Source: Stentor roeselii (taxonomy: Eukaryota; Ciliophora; Heterotrichea; Heterotrichida; Stentoridae). Taken from it: a DNA stretch of 64,000 nucleotides. The stretch's first letter is position 1; every line of letters starts with the position of its first letter. The stretch lies in the NCBI GenBank assembly GCA_006503475.1, contig RSEH01000037.1, positions 62,001 to 126,000 of the forward strand, read 5' to 3'. Positions 55,352 through 64,000 of the stretch are shown here, one piece after another. Both the position numbers and the translations under genes were made by a program. The notes under the pieces were generated by a model. It did no database searches. It saw nothing but the letters and a program-made list of their open reading frames with translations, and was not told where the DNA came from.

Positions 55352-57166
55352 ATGTTTGAGCAGTGGAAAGTAATTTTCAAGTAGTCAATACTCTCATTCT
55401 CACCTTCTGAAGACTTTTCAATCCAAACAAAATTCGATCTGCCAGACCAAGACACAATAAAAGCAGACATCGAGAGATCTCAAAACGGTTCCTTATCAAA
55501 TTCCGAAAGATACCTTCTCGAGTGTTACCTAACAAAATACTGCAAAGAATGTAAAATTTCCTACAAACAATGCATGAACGAAATCTGTGCTCCATTCGTA
55601 CTAATGACAAGAGAAGGAACATCAATCGAGTTATCCTACAACTACTTCAAAGCCTTCATAGAGATCAACCTGACCTCAATGTTTTCAGACCCAGTACGAA
55701 ATATTCAGACTTTCCGTCCTTTACAAGCCTGTTTCCTTGTCTTCCGGATAGTCCTTCGTTACCACGAGCCCCATTTAAGTGCTTTTTTCCAGCTAAACAA
55801 GATAACTCCAGAGCTTTACACAACTTCCTGGTTCCTCACAGCCTTCGGTTTTAAAATAGAAGGTCTTTCTCTTCTTTACACCCTTTGGTACGAGCTTCTT
55901 GTGGAAAAAGACCAGTTGATGTTGATTTACCTGAGCATCGCTTTTCTACAGCATTTTCGTTCAGAGATAATAAATAAAGAAGATTACTTGATCGCCCATG
56001 CAATTACCCAGATTTCGATTTCTTCTCATCAGGACCTGAAGTCAATTGTTGACCTGGCGCGGAAGATCAAGTCGAACACTCCTTATTCAACGCGGATCCG
56101 CCTGATGCAGTATAATATTTACAACTTGACAACAATCGACAGCACCCTGGAAGCTCTTGAACAAGAATACTGCCTCGTCCTTCCTACTCAGGAGGTGCTC
56201 TGCAAGGCCTACCCTAATGAAAGGATCTGTGATTGCATCCATGTCCGTTGCATGTGGTGCACTAAAAAAGAAGTTAAACATGAATTTATTCTTATTGATT
56301 GTAGAACTCGTGGAGAACAGGGAAATGGAATTCTTCCTAATACTATGTTGTTGTCGGAAAGTCTTTATCAAGACCCTCAGAAAGTACTTGAGTTTCCTGA
56401 TCAGTTCTTGGAAGTCAGGGGACAAGTTCATTTTTGCTTGATTGGAAGCACTAGCTTTAGAACTAGCAGCTTTGATATCAAACATGGGACTGAAAATGGG
56501 GAAGATTGTGAAGTTACGAAAATGATTGAAAGTCTTTTACAGGCTTTTTTAATTAAGGGCTTTCCTTATTTAAGTGTGGCTGAAGGAGGGTTTGAACAGT
56601 GTCATGAGTTTATTGAATATTATGCACTTGATATTTTGAATCATGGAAAAAAATGTAGGATTTGTGGACAGGGGAGACCCAGCTATTCACACGCAATGAT
56701 TGAAAGATTAAAGGAAATGAAAGGAACATATATTGGACGATTCAAAGATTTTGCTGAAGAGAAAAAAAGAAGCAAAAGCTCAGAACAAGATAAAGGCGAG
56801 GAGGTTGTGACAGTAAACTCAATATTAAGAAATAGAAAAACTGAAGGTGTGAAATGCAGAGTTTATGATAAACAACGAGGGAGTCAAAGCGAGGAAAAGT
56901 ATGTTATTATGTTCAATAATTCACTTTTCGCTTATGGTAAAGCTTGTCCTAAAGAAAAATTTCCAGTTTCTCTAATTTTTTATGCTAGACTCGAACATTT
57001 GTTAAAAATTACGAGTATCCGAGGACATCCTGAAGTTTTAAGCTTTGTTTTTCCAGGACAAAACATCATGGTATTTAAATTTAAAACAGTTGAAAAAGCT
57101 AGACATGTAATTTCTCAGATCAAGAGATATTACATTGAGATCAAGGGTGTGAACAAGAAGTACTAA
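55352..57166 (+). CDS. TBC1D23: TBC1D23-like protein (TBC plus rhodanese domains), two exons
   Basis: Exons 55352-55369 and 55385-57166, joined over a 15-nt intron, give 599 residues. The TBC-like domain (about 30-250) lacks the usual catalytic arginine and glutamine motifs, as in TBC1D23, so it should be a binding platform and not a GAP. A rhodanese-like domain follows (FILIDCRTRGEQGNGILPN near 310), with no catalytic cysteine seen at the expected place. A CRICGQGR motif and a C-terminal PH-like region end the protein. In animals TBC1D23 links endosome-derived vesicles to golgins at the trans-Golgi. The start and first exon (MFEQWK) come from the recovered intron. Confidence 0.78.
55370..55384 (+). 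other. 15-nt intron of the TBC1D23-like gene
   Basis: GTAATTTTCAAGTAG, phase 0, only 18 nt after the start codon. Removal extends the protein by 69 residues upstream of the next ATG. Confidence 0.88.
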
Positions 57167-57797
57167 TCTATTAAATTTAAAAAAAACGACTAGTTGGTGA
57201 AGAAAAACCCTTTTACCCATCTTTATCTAAAATTTAGGTGATTTTAGTTTTAGAATTTTAGATCATTTAGGTTGCATTTTTACTTATCACTAATTCCTTA
57301 TTGTTTAAACCACACTGCACTTAAATTTTACTTTCATTTATTTATTTACTTGAGAAAAATTTTATAAAACCAATATTTTTCAAGTAATCCTTACAAGTAT
57401 CATCGATGGGAAGGAAGAGATTGTTATTGTTTTAGCTTTCATTAAATCAATAATCGTTTCAAATAATTTAGGAATTATCGGAGGATTTCATTGAATAATT
57501 GCTACGATAAGAATGGTGAAAAAAATGCTGGAGCACTGCGTGGGTGAAGTTTTATTGAAGATTTAATTGCTTTACAATATTACTATATCGAATTACAACT
57601 TGCATATTAAATAATTATAAATATTAATCTCATCTAGTTCGATATAAATTTTCGTTCAATCTTTACATCTTACTTCAGTGAATTTATAGGCCCTTAATTA
57701 TATTCATTAGTGAAAAATAAAATCTAGTAAAATATTGTTTATAAATTCTTTATAAAAAGTCTAGCGAAGATATAAGCAGGTTTAATCAAATGAGCCT
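57167..57797. other. 631-bp spacer with a coding-like patch
   Basis: AT-rich. Around 57365-57560 one frame reads IIDGKEEIVIVLAFIKSIIV and, past a stop, RMVKKMLEHCVGEVLLKI; it has no ATG and is interrupted, so I do not call a gene. The remainder shows nothing. It should contain the promoter of the MFS gene. Confidence 0.5.
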
Positions 57798-59222
57798 ATG
57801 TCTAAATTATATAAAAGTCCCACAAATAACGAATATTATATAATGAATCAAGATCATGATCAATCGATAGAATCTGAAGACTCTGAATATGAACCTCTCA
57901 CTAATCTAGAACAGTACAAACTCAGCTATTCTGATCTAGGGAAGTCTCCTTACGATCTCTGGCTTTTGTTCGTGATAAAATTCTGCGTGGTCGGAGGGCT
58001 CTCAGCATTTTTTCTAGCTTTTCCAATATATATCTCAGATGTGAAAGATAAAGGTGATATGACATTGAGTTTGGTCTATGGTTGTGCAGGAATAACTTCT
58101 TTAATCTCGATTGTTTTACTTGGTTCAGTTACAGATCGATTTGGGGTCAAGCTCTCCGCAAGTATTGGTTCATTACTTTTGTTGATCACAGCGAGTGTGG
58201 GCATCTACACAACAGACTCAATGACTCAGTTCATATTTTTCATTCTATTAGGCCCTGCTGGAATGATCTTATCAATTACTTCTTTTGATGTAGGTATAAA
58301 GCATTACACTCGAATAAACTCAAGGGCATTAGCAGTCTCATTTTTTACAGGACTTTATTACCTAGGCCTAATAACAGCAGGTATTTTAATAGAAGTGATG
58401 CTAAACTACATGAGTAAAGACGAATCAACATTTAAAATTTTATTTATTTACTGTGCCTGCAACTTTTTAGTAGGCCTTATTCTAAGTTTTTTCCTAAGAA
58501 AACTTGACTACTCAGTATTTGAGACAAAAGAGCTCGAATTAAAAAAGAGATCAGGAAGTTACTGGAGCCATACACGTCAGATCCTATCAAGAAAGATGTT
58601 CTGGAGGTTAAGTCTCTTAGTTTTCTTAGTGCTGACAATAAAAATAATATTCTACCAACAGACAGTGATGCTTCCTCTTTACATGGAGCGAGACCTTGGC
58701 GACGACTCTCACTACGGGTTGATGGTGGTGCTTAACCAGTTAATCGTTATAATCACGATGCCACTTTTCAACTACCTCAACTATTTCCTCCTTCCTTACG
58801 ACTTCTTCATTTACGGAGGCTGCATCGCGATCTTGTCACTCGTTCCGTTTTTATTTGGAGCGAGTTACTGCTCAGTCATTCTTTTCATCGTCATCTCTTC
58901 AATTGGAGAAGGACTCTATGGTCCTAAACTTTTAGAATATTCACTTGAAATATCACCTAAAGGCCAAGAAGGAGTCGTGATTGCTCTGACTTCTGTTCCT
59001 TCTACTGTTTCTTCTATATTTGCAGGGATCATTGGAGGGATTTTGCTTAATAGTTACTGTCCTGATGATGGGGAAAGAAAATGTTGGATGGCTTGGAGTG
59101 TCATTGGACTTATCGCTATTGCTGGGATTTTAGTTTTGTTTTCAATGAGAAAGTGGATTGAAGAACCGAGGTTTGAAGCTCAACCTTATGTTCCTTGCTT
59201 TAAAGAGTCTTTAGCTGATTAA
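57798..59222 (+). CDS. Major facilitator superfamily transporter
   Basis: 474 residues with about 12 hydrophobic helices in two groups of six, split by a basic loop (about 235-255: FLRKLDYSVFETKELELKKR). The loop between TM2 and TM3 reads GSVTDRFGVKLSAS, the G-x-x-x-D-R-x-G-R/K motif of MFS carriers. The N-terminal 50 residues are acidic and cytosolic. Secondary active transport of a small solute; substrate unknown. Upstream lies a 631-bp spacer, and the pseudokinase gene follows after 21 bp. Confidence 0.87.
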   Translation: MSKLYKSPTNNEYYIMNQDHDQSIESEDSEYEPLTNLEQYKLSYSDLGKSPYDLWLLFVIKFCVVGGLSAFFLAFPIYISDVKDKGDMTLSLVYGCAGITSLISIVLLGSVTDRFGVKLSASIGSLLLLITASVGIYTTDSMTQFIFFILLGPAGMILSITSFDVGIKHYTRINSRALAVSFFTGLYYLGLITAGILIEVMLNYMSKDESTFKILFIYCACNFLVGLILSFFLRKLDYSVFETKELELKKRSGSYWSHTRQILSRKMFWRLSLLVFLVLTIKIIFYQQTVMLPLYMERDLGDDSHYGLMVVLNQLIVIITMPLFNYLNYFLLPYDFFIYGGCIAILSLVPFLFGASYCSVILFIVISSIGEGLYGPKLLEYSLEISPKGQEGVVIALTSVPSTVSSIFAGIIGGILLNSYCPDDGERKCWMAWSVIGLIAIAGILVLFSMRKWIEEPRFEAQPYVPCFKESLAD

Positions 59223-59243
59223 TAATGAATTTAGGTTGAATAA

Positions 59244-60152
59244 ATGAATTTAAGTCAGGACCTTGCAGAAGTTCTGATTAAAAACGCGAATTCAGTGGAA
59301 AATTTGGTGAAGTATATTAAACATTCGAACTGTCAAGGCCTGAAATTTGCTTTTAATGGAGAAATCAATTTGGATTCTTGCCCTAATCTTATTTTTTCTA
59401 ATGAAGTGATTGATGGCGATGTAGATCATTTTATTCACATGCAGATAAATAACTATCTCTCTGAGCTGAACTTGATTCAAGATCAAGTCTTCCGTAGTCA
59501 GCCTTGGCTGAAGCTTAATCAAAACCTTTACAAAGAAGAATACAGAAGGTTTGACTTGACGGGGCACAAATTCGAAAACCATAAGTTTTTCGACATTCCA
59601 GTCAGGTTCATCCCAGTCGATTTCACATCAAACATGTTGGTTCCAAAGGAACTTTGGATGCTTTTTAACTTGAGCTTTCCAGAAATCTCGACAGTTTTCG
59701 GTTTTTCTCACATTAATGACTCAACTTTTGTAGTAGTTCAAAGCTACCCTTTTTGTCTTGAGCAAATAATAACGAACAACGCGACAAAAGGACAAGTCTT
59801 TTCGATATTCAAGCAACTGGCAAGTGTCACTGCTATTTTGCATAGCAAACAGGTTTTCGGGTTCAGGTTTTCATTGAAAAATGTTGAGGTTGATCAAGAT
59901 GGGTTAGTCAAAGTCTCGGATTTTTCAGCTGCTGTTCTTTTAAGTGAATTTGATGAGAGAAGGTTGGAGATAATGACTGAAGATCTGAAATGTTTTGGGA
60001 TTTTTGTGAAGGATGTCCTTTTTGTGTCGCGCCTTGCTGATGATGATGATTTATTTGTACTCGCTGAAAGACTAGCCAATAGTCAGTGCCAAGAAGAAGC
60101 TTCAGAACTTTTAAATCTTTTCTTAAATGACTCTATTTTAACTATTTCATAA
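59244..60152 (+). CDS. Probable pseudokinase
   Basis: 302 residues. The second half aligns with a kinase C-lobe: ASVTAILHSKQVFGFRFSLKNVEVDQDGLVKVSDFSA corresponds to the catalytic loop and DFG, but the HRD motif reads GFR (catalytic Asp replaced) and DFG reads DFS. A VAIK lysine and glycine loop are not visible in the N-terminal half. It should lack phosphotransfer activity and act as a scaffold or allosteric partner. Later DLKCFGIFVKDVL matches the D-x-W-S-x-G helix. Next gene starts 87 bp downstream. Confidence 0.68.
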   Translation: MNLSQDLAEVLIKNANSVENLVKYIKHSNCQGLKFAFNGEINLDSCPNLIFSNEVIDGDVDHFIHMQINNYLSELNLIQDQVFRSQPWLKLNQNLYKEEYRRFDLTGHKFENHKFFDIPVRFIPVDFTSNMLVPKELWMLFNLSFPEISTVFGFSHINDSTFVVVQSYPFCLEQIITNNATKGQVFSIFKQLASVTAILHSKQVFGFRFSLKNVEVDQDGLVKVSDFSAAVLLSEFDERRLEIMTEDLKCFGIFVKDVLFVSRLADDDDLFVLAERLANSQCQEEASELLNLFLNDSILTIS

Positions 60153-60239
60153 CTATTTAAGCTAATATGGCACTCCTCTCATTTCCCTAAACTTTTCTGA
60201 CCTTATTTTATTATTTAGTTACTGTAAACATTATCTTAA

Positions 60240-60929
60240 ATGTATTGGAGATCGTGGGCTTACTCTGCAGCAGCTCTGGCAGCAGCGACAGGCCTGATTC
60301 TCTTCTTGAAGCCCAGAGCGCTCCCTTCAGGTCTGAAAGTAATAACGATTATCAATCGTTCGTCTTACATTGAAATCAGCTCTGAGATGCGGAAGTACTT
60401 TCAAAAGCGATACAAAACTTCACTGAAAGCCCATCGGGCATATAGAAGAAGTTTAATTTCTCGCTCTGCTGAGTACCAAGAGTCAATACAGTCGTTTAAT
60501 AAAAGTGTGAATGACTTGGTCAGTGAAGCTCAAGTGAATGTGCTGAGCTGGTACAAATTAAGTCAAAATTATTTTGAGAACTCAGTGAATTATTATGATT
60601 TGGACCCTGATGTAAAACATTATGCTGAAAAAGTATTTGATATGGATCTACCAGTTAGCGAATCCCAAATCATGGGACCAGAAAAAACTAAAACAATTCT
60701 CGATTATTACCAGTCAAGACTACGAGAATACGAATCCGAATGCCCAGAGCTCGAGGAGTACATGATCATAAATGCCCAGATCCACGATGAGATCTTTCGC
60801 AAGTTCGAAATCGAGATCGAGGTGTTAAATGCTTCCTGGGAAAAAAATAAAGAAGAATTTGGAGATATGTACGAAGGTCTGCGGAACCAGACATACTATG
60901 TGCTTGCATCAACTGAGAACTCATTTTAA
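60240..60929 (+). CDS. Unknown protein with N-terminal membrane anchor
   Basis: 229 residues. Residues 4-24 (RSWAYSAAALAAATGLILFL) are a hydrophobic segment that may be a signal anchor, possibly of mitochondria or ER. The rest is charged and helical with many tyrosines and two likely coiled coils (RKYFQKRYKTSLKAHRAYRR; YYQSRLREYESECPELEEYM). No family recognised. Confidence 0.7.
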   Translation: MYWRSWAYSAAALAAATGLILFLKPRALPSGLKVITIINRSSYIEISSEMRKYFQKRYKTSLKAHRAYRRSLISRSAEYQESIQSFNKSVNDLVSEAQVNVLSWYKLSQNYFENSVNYYDLDPDVKHYAEKVFDMDLPVSESQIMGPEKTKTILDYYQSRLREYESECPELEEYMIINAQIHDEIFRKFEIEIEVLNASWEKNKEEFGDMYEGLRNQTYYVLASTENSF

Positions 60930-60949
60930 CCAGAAATAATAATTCATTC

Positions 60950-61945
60950 ATGGGATGCTGTCAAACTTCAAACAACCAGTTCGAAAGCCTGTCGATTTCT
61001 TTGCTGACCGCACTGGTCTTAAAAAAAAACCATAAACTTCTCACAAAACAATTAGAAGTCTTGGCGAGTTCCAATAAAGAGCGGCTGATGTTCATGCTAA
61101 ACAACGAAAAGACCAACCTAGAGTCAATCCAAACAAACCTCCTCGGTGTTTGCCTCCTATCAAACGACGTAGAGACCTTCAAATTCCTTCACCAGCTTGG
61201 TTGTGACTTATTCTCCATGGAAAGAATCTTCAACGACCAAGGAGTGAATAGTCTCGAGCTAATCTGCCTAAAAGGAAACTCTCAAGTCTTGGGTTACTTT
61301 TGGCCTTTATATAAAACTCACCTAAAACACAAAAAATTCACTCAAATAAACGAAAAATCTCTTTCAAGCAACTTAAAAGCCTTCCCAAACTACAACTTTT
61401 CCCCAGTTCAACTCGCAACAATATTTGGCCACATTCAAATAATCACCACTCTTCACCACGAGCTTTCTGACAAGGACAAGTCCTTAGCTGAAATCGACTT
61501 AAACGCGAAGGAAACTCGAAGTGGAATGAACTGCGCTTTATTGGCTGTTAAAAGTGGAAGGCTTAAAGTTGTCAAGTACCTTTTTTATAACTACAGCTGC
61601 GACTTTCATGCTGTTGATGTCAATGAAAATAATGCTATTGATATCGCTTTCATTGAAAATGAAGTCAGACCGAATGGAGAGTATAAAGGAATTGTTTGCT
61701 TTTTAATTGAAGCGGTTGGGGTCAAGTTCGAATTGAAGATTAGTTATTTGAAAACTTTAGAAAAGGACCTGGAGTTGAAAGAATATCTCCAGAAAAAGTA
61801 CCAGGAAATGAATAGTTTTAAAAATGATGATGAACTTGGAGAGGATTTCACCATTTATAGCAAAGGAGAGTCAGGTAATGAAAATGGCACTTCTTGGAAT
61901 AGCATTGCCCAAGTTTCCAGAGAGTTTGGATTCAGAAATCCTTGA
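60950..61945 (+). CDS. N-acylated ankyrin-repeat protein
   Basis: 331 residues beginning MGCCQTSNNQ, which fits N-myristoylation with palmitoylation at Cys3 and Cys4. From about residue 60 on there are four or five degenerate ankyrin repeats (VETFKFLHQLGCDLF; LELICLKGNSQVLGYF; FSPVQLATIFGHIQIITTLH; NCALLAVKSGRLKVVKYLFYN; NAIDIAFIENEV). They probably bind a partner at the membrane. The C-terminus is acidic and S/G-rich. It starts 20 bp after the stop of the preceding gene on the same strand and is followed by PKA 131 bp on. Confidence 0.83.
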   Translation: MGCCQTSNNQFESLSISLLTALVLKKNHKLLTKQLEVLASSNKERLMFMLNNEKTNLESIQTNLLGVCLLSNDVETFKFLHQLGCDLFSMERIFNDQGVNSLELICLKGNSQVLGYFWPLYKTHLKHKKFTQINEKSLSSNLKAFPNYNFSPVQLATIFGHIQIITTLHHELSDKDKSLAEIDLNAKETRSGMNCALLAVKSGRLKVVKYLFYNYSCDFHAVDVNENNAIDIAFIENEVRPNGEYKGIVCFLIEAVGVKFELKISYLKTLEKDLELKEYLQKKYQEMNSFKNDDELGEDFTIYSKGESGNENGTSWNSIAQVSREFGFRNP

Positions 61946-62076
61946 AATAATTAGAAATTTCCATTATTTATTACTTCACCTCAAGAAAATAATCATTCTA
62001 TAATTTCCCTAAAACTAAATTCAAATCCTCAAGTATCGAAAAATTCCAAGAAAAAACCAATCTCATAAAGAAAAAA

Positions 62077-63045
62077 ATGGAAAACAACCAATCGAAACTT
62101 TCACTTTCCGACTTCGAACTGACCTCAACCCTCGGCCGTGGGTCCTTCGGCGAAGTCAAGCAGTCAAAACTGAGAGGAAATTCAAAAATGCCTCCATTTG
62201 CCCTGAAGATTCTAAGCAAGTCTCTAATCCTGAAACACGACGAGGTGTCTCACATCCAATCAGAAAAAGAGATCCTAAGTCAGATCCGTCATCCATTCAT
62301 AGTGAAATTTTTTAGCTTCTTCCAAGACTCCAGGTTTCTTTATTTTTTGCTTGAATACGTCTGTGGGGGAGAACTTTTTTCATTATTAAGAGGAAGTCGC
62401 CGTTTCATGCCTGAGCAGATCCGGTTTTACAGTCCTCAGATCATCCTGGCTCTTGACTACCTGCATCAATCTGGCATCATTTATCGCGACTTGAAACCAG
62501 AAAATATTTTGATTGATAAAAAAGGTTACCTCAAACTAACTGACTTCGGATTCGCGAAGAAAATCAAGGATAAGACTTTTACGATGTGTGGGACTCCGGA
62601 GTACATGGCGCCTGAAACTATCATGAAGGCTAATGGGTACTCTTTTGCTGCTGACTGGTGGGCTTTTGGAGTACTTTTGTTTGAAATGACTGAAGGGAAT
62701 TCACCGTTTTTTGATAAGAACCCGATCGTTGTTTATCAGAAAATTATTTCGGGAAAATTTAAGTTTAGAAGGACTGTTGATAGTGATTTGAAAAAAGTTG
62801 TTCAAGGATTGTTGCAGGATGAAAGTAAAAGACTTGGGGCGAAAAATGTGGATCAGATTAAAAAAATGAAGTTTTTTAAGAAAGTTGACTGGAACCAGAT
62901 ACTTTTAAAAAATGTTCAAGCGCCTTGGGTACCTGTTGTTAATCATATGGAAGATACCCAGCATTTTAGTGGATGTTTTGATGAGAAGTTAGAGATTATT
63001 TCAGATTTAAGTCCTGCTGGAGATGAGATATTTGAAAATTTCTAA
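62077..63045 (+). CDS. cAMP-dependent protein kinase (PKA) catalytic subunit
   Basis: 322 residues. Glycine loop LGRGSFGEV near residue 18, FALKIL with the ATP lysine, YRDLKPEN catalytic loop, LTDFGFAKK, and TFTMCGTPEYMAPE with the phosphorylated activation-loop threonine and the P+1 loop. The C-tail ends in IFENF, matching the FxxF that ends PKA catalytic subunits and docks on the N-lobe. The R/Q-rich N-terminus is short and lacks a myristoylation Gly. It should phosphorylate RRxS/T sites in response to cAMP, for instance in cilia. The 5' part is A/C-rich and the 3' part G/T-rich. Converges with PRP6 at 18 bp. Confidence 0.93.
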   Translation: MENNQSKLSLSDFELTSTLGRGSFGEVKQSKLRGNSKMPPFALKILSKSLILKHDEVSHIQSEKEILSQIRHPFIVKFFSFFQDSRFLYFLLEYVCGGELFSLLRGSRRFMPEQIRFYSPQIILALDYLHQSGIIYRDLKPENILIDKKGYLKLTDFGFAKKIKDKTFTMCGTPEYMAPETIMKANGYSFAADWWAFGVLLFEMTEGNSPFFDKNPIVVYQKIISGKFKFRRTVDSDLKKVVQGLLQDESKRLGAKNVDQIKKMKFFKKVDWNQILLKNVQAPWVPVVNHMEDTQHFSGCFDEKLEIISDLSPAGDEIFENF

Positions 63046-63063
63046 TGTTTTTTTATAACTAAC

Positions 63064-64000
63064 TTAAATTCTAGCTAATGCTTTAAGACTTTCTTTCAAA
63101 ATGTCTGTATTTTCCAATTGTCCTTGTTTTTTTACTGTCTCCTTCCAAATCTTCCCTTTTCGAACATCAACTTTCGCTATTCTCTTTTCTATCATTTCTA
63201 TTTTTTCTTCATTTCCAGCTGTTTTCTCTAACTGATAATAAAAAATCCAGACATCTCCAAAACTTTCATCAATTTTTAAGCACTTTTCAAACCAAATCCT
63301 TGCCTTTTCATACTTCCGCTCTTGAGAAAACAACTTTGCAACGACTAAAGTCAAGTCAATATCATTTGTGCAGTGTTGAAAAGCTTCTGCAATTTTACTT
63401 TTTTTCTCTTTTTTCCCTGCTAATTCGATGGCCAAAGCCCAGATCTTTCCAATTTTTTGAAACTTTTGAAGTGCAACGTTGCAAAGAAGCTCTGCTGACT
63501 TTGGGTTTGTTTGCAACTCGAATTCAATTGATTTTATGAAAAGTAAAGGATTTAAGCATTTACTACGGCCTTGTTCTAGGATAAACCTGCATTTTAAAGG
63601 GTTTTTACATGTGAGTTCTAATTCAGATAAGTAGATCCAGAATTGAGGAACTTCTGGGTGAATTTGAAGGATTTTTACAAGAGTTTGTCTGGCCTGGTCA
63701 ATTGGGAACACAATTGAAATATATTTATAAACAACTGCGTCATCTGGGAATAATTCTAATGACTGCTCCTGTAGAGATCTAGCCTTTGTAATATCATTCA
63801 TTGTTATATAAAACCCAATAAGTTTTCTAAAAATCTTCGGTGACTTATTCTTTTCCAGACTTCTCTCAAGGATGCTCTGAGCTGTATGAAAACTATTTTT
63901 TCGCATTAAAGCCCTGAAAAGTTCAAGTAAAACCTTTTCGGGAAGATCTTTTGTATCATTCAAACGATCTACACATTCATTTAATTCATGATCATCAACT
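63064..64000 (-). CDS. PRPF6: PRP6 (U5 snRNP / tri-snRNP protein), C-terminal part, 5' end outside window
   Basis: At least 312 residues, open to the right edge in the same frame, so the start lies outside. Seven or more HAT/TPR-like helical repeats are seen (for example KARSLQEQSLELFPDD; VPQFWIYLSELELTCKNPLKCRFILEQ). The segment AVAKLF-type VVAKLFSQERKYEKARIWFEKCLKIDESFGDVWIF and the ending RKGKIWKETVKK match the last repeats of Prp6, which bridges U4/U6 and U5 snRNPs in the spliceosome. This is one spliceosomal gene in a genome with 14-15-nt introns. It converges with the PKA gene at 18 bp. Confidence 0.82.
   Translation of the reverse strand, partial: VDDHELNECVDRLNDTKDLPEKVLLELFRALMRKNSFHTAQSILERSLEKNKSPKIFRKLIGFYITMNDITKARSLQEQSLELFPDDAVVYKYISIVFPIDQARQTLVKILQIHPEVPQFWIYLSELELTCKNPLKCRFILEQGRSKCLNPLLFIKSIEFELQTNPKSAELLCNVALQKFQKIGKIWALAIELAGKKEKKSKIAEAFQHCTNDIDLTLVVAKLFSQERKYEKARIWFEKCLKIDESFGDVWIFYYQLEKTAGNEEKIEMIEKRIAKVDVRKGKIWKETVKKQGQLENTDILKESLKALARI

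Noticed and set aside
1-64000. Use of a ciliate code with TGA, TAA or TAG reassigned
   Set aside because: Genes end with all three stops at the ends of complete domains (TGA in the LRR, IQ and MYB genes), and no conserved domain is interrupted by any of them except at tiny introns.
1-64000. Telomere repeats, rRNA, tRNA, CRISPR arrays, transposons or virus-like elements
   Set aside because: I looked for their hallmark sequences, terminal repeats and protein motifs and found none I could support.

Overview
The window looks like macronuclear DNA of a heterotrich ciliate, most probably Stentor or a close relative. Reasons: genes are packed and mostly intronless; TAA, TAG and TGA all act as stops (standard code); the six introns I can support are 14-15 nt, start GTAA and end AG with an A five bases before the 3' end; and the proteins are typical of ciliates (MORN, EMAP-like, polycystin, WD40-channel, cysteine-rich receptor, PKG/PKA, ciliary PPP1R36-like). 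The species is an inference; the code and tiny introns are read directly from the sequence.

Layout. 1-6.0 kb: end of a cGMP-dependent kinase, a DOT1-like methyltransferase, a polycystin-type channel and a small SHIPPO-like protein. 6.0-18.0 kb: an IQ protein, a 1697-residue cysteine-rich membrane receptor (two introns), an acylated leucine-rich-repeat protein, two unknown basic proteins and a kinesin fused to an RCC1 propeller. 18.1-23.2 kb: a four-TM protein, an ArfGAP, an unknown protein, a 1.9-kb stretch without genes, and two tiny genes. 23.2-36 kb: an EF-hand/triple EMAP-like giant, a RING protein, a MORN protein next to an EF-hand PIP kinase, a coiled coil, and a short acylated protein head to head with a TBC RabGAP (two introns). 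36-45 kb: a sterol-desaturase-family enzyme, a small acylated protein, a 21-WD-repeat TRP-like channel, a coiled coil and a linker histone. 46-64 kb: a CaaX protein, a histidine phosphatase sharing a palindromic start with a small membrane protein, a C2H2 factor, a Tho1/SARNP-like protein, a DENN protein, a RING coiled coil, an R2R3-MYB factor (one intron), a PPP1R36-like protein, TBC1D23, an MFS carrier, a pseudokinase, an ankyrin protein, a PKA catalytic subunit and the C-terminal part of PRP6.

Themes. Cyclic-nucleotide kinases, Ca2+/phosphoinositide proteins, cation channels and Rab/Arf regulators suggest cortical, ciliary and membrane-traffic functions, but neighbouring genes are not obviously operon-like. 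Several proteins carry N-terminal MG...C acylation signatures. Spacing is extreme: divergent start codons are as close as 6 and 9 bp, convergent stops 3, 5 and 7 bp apart. A further large-scale pattern is a recurring switch between A/C-rich and G/T-rich blocks on the coding strand, which resets several times inside long genes. I saw no rRNA, tRNA, CRISPR array, telomere, or recognisable transposon or virus-like element.
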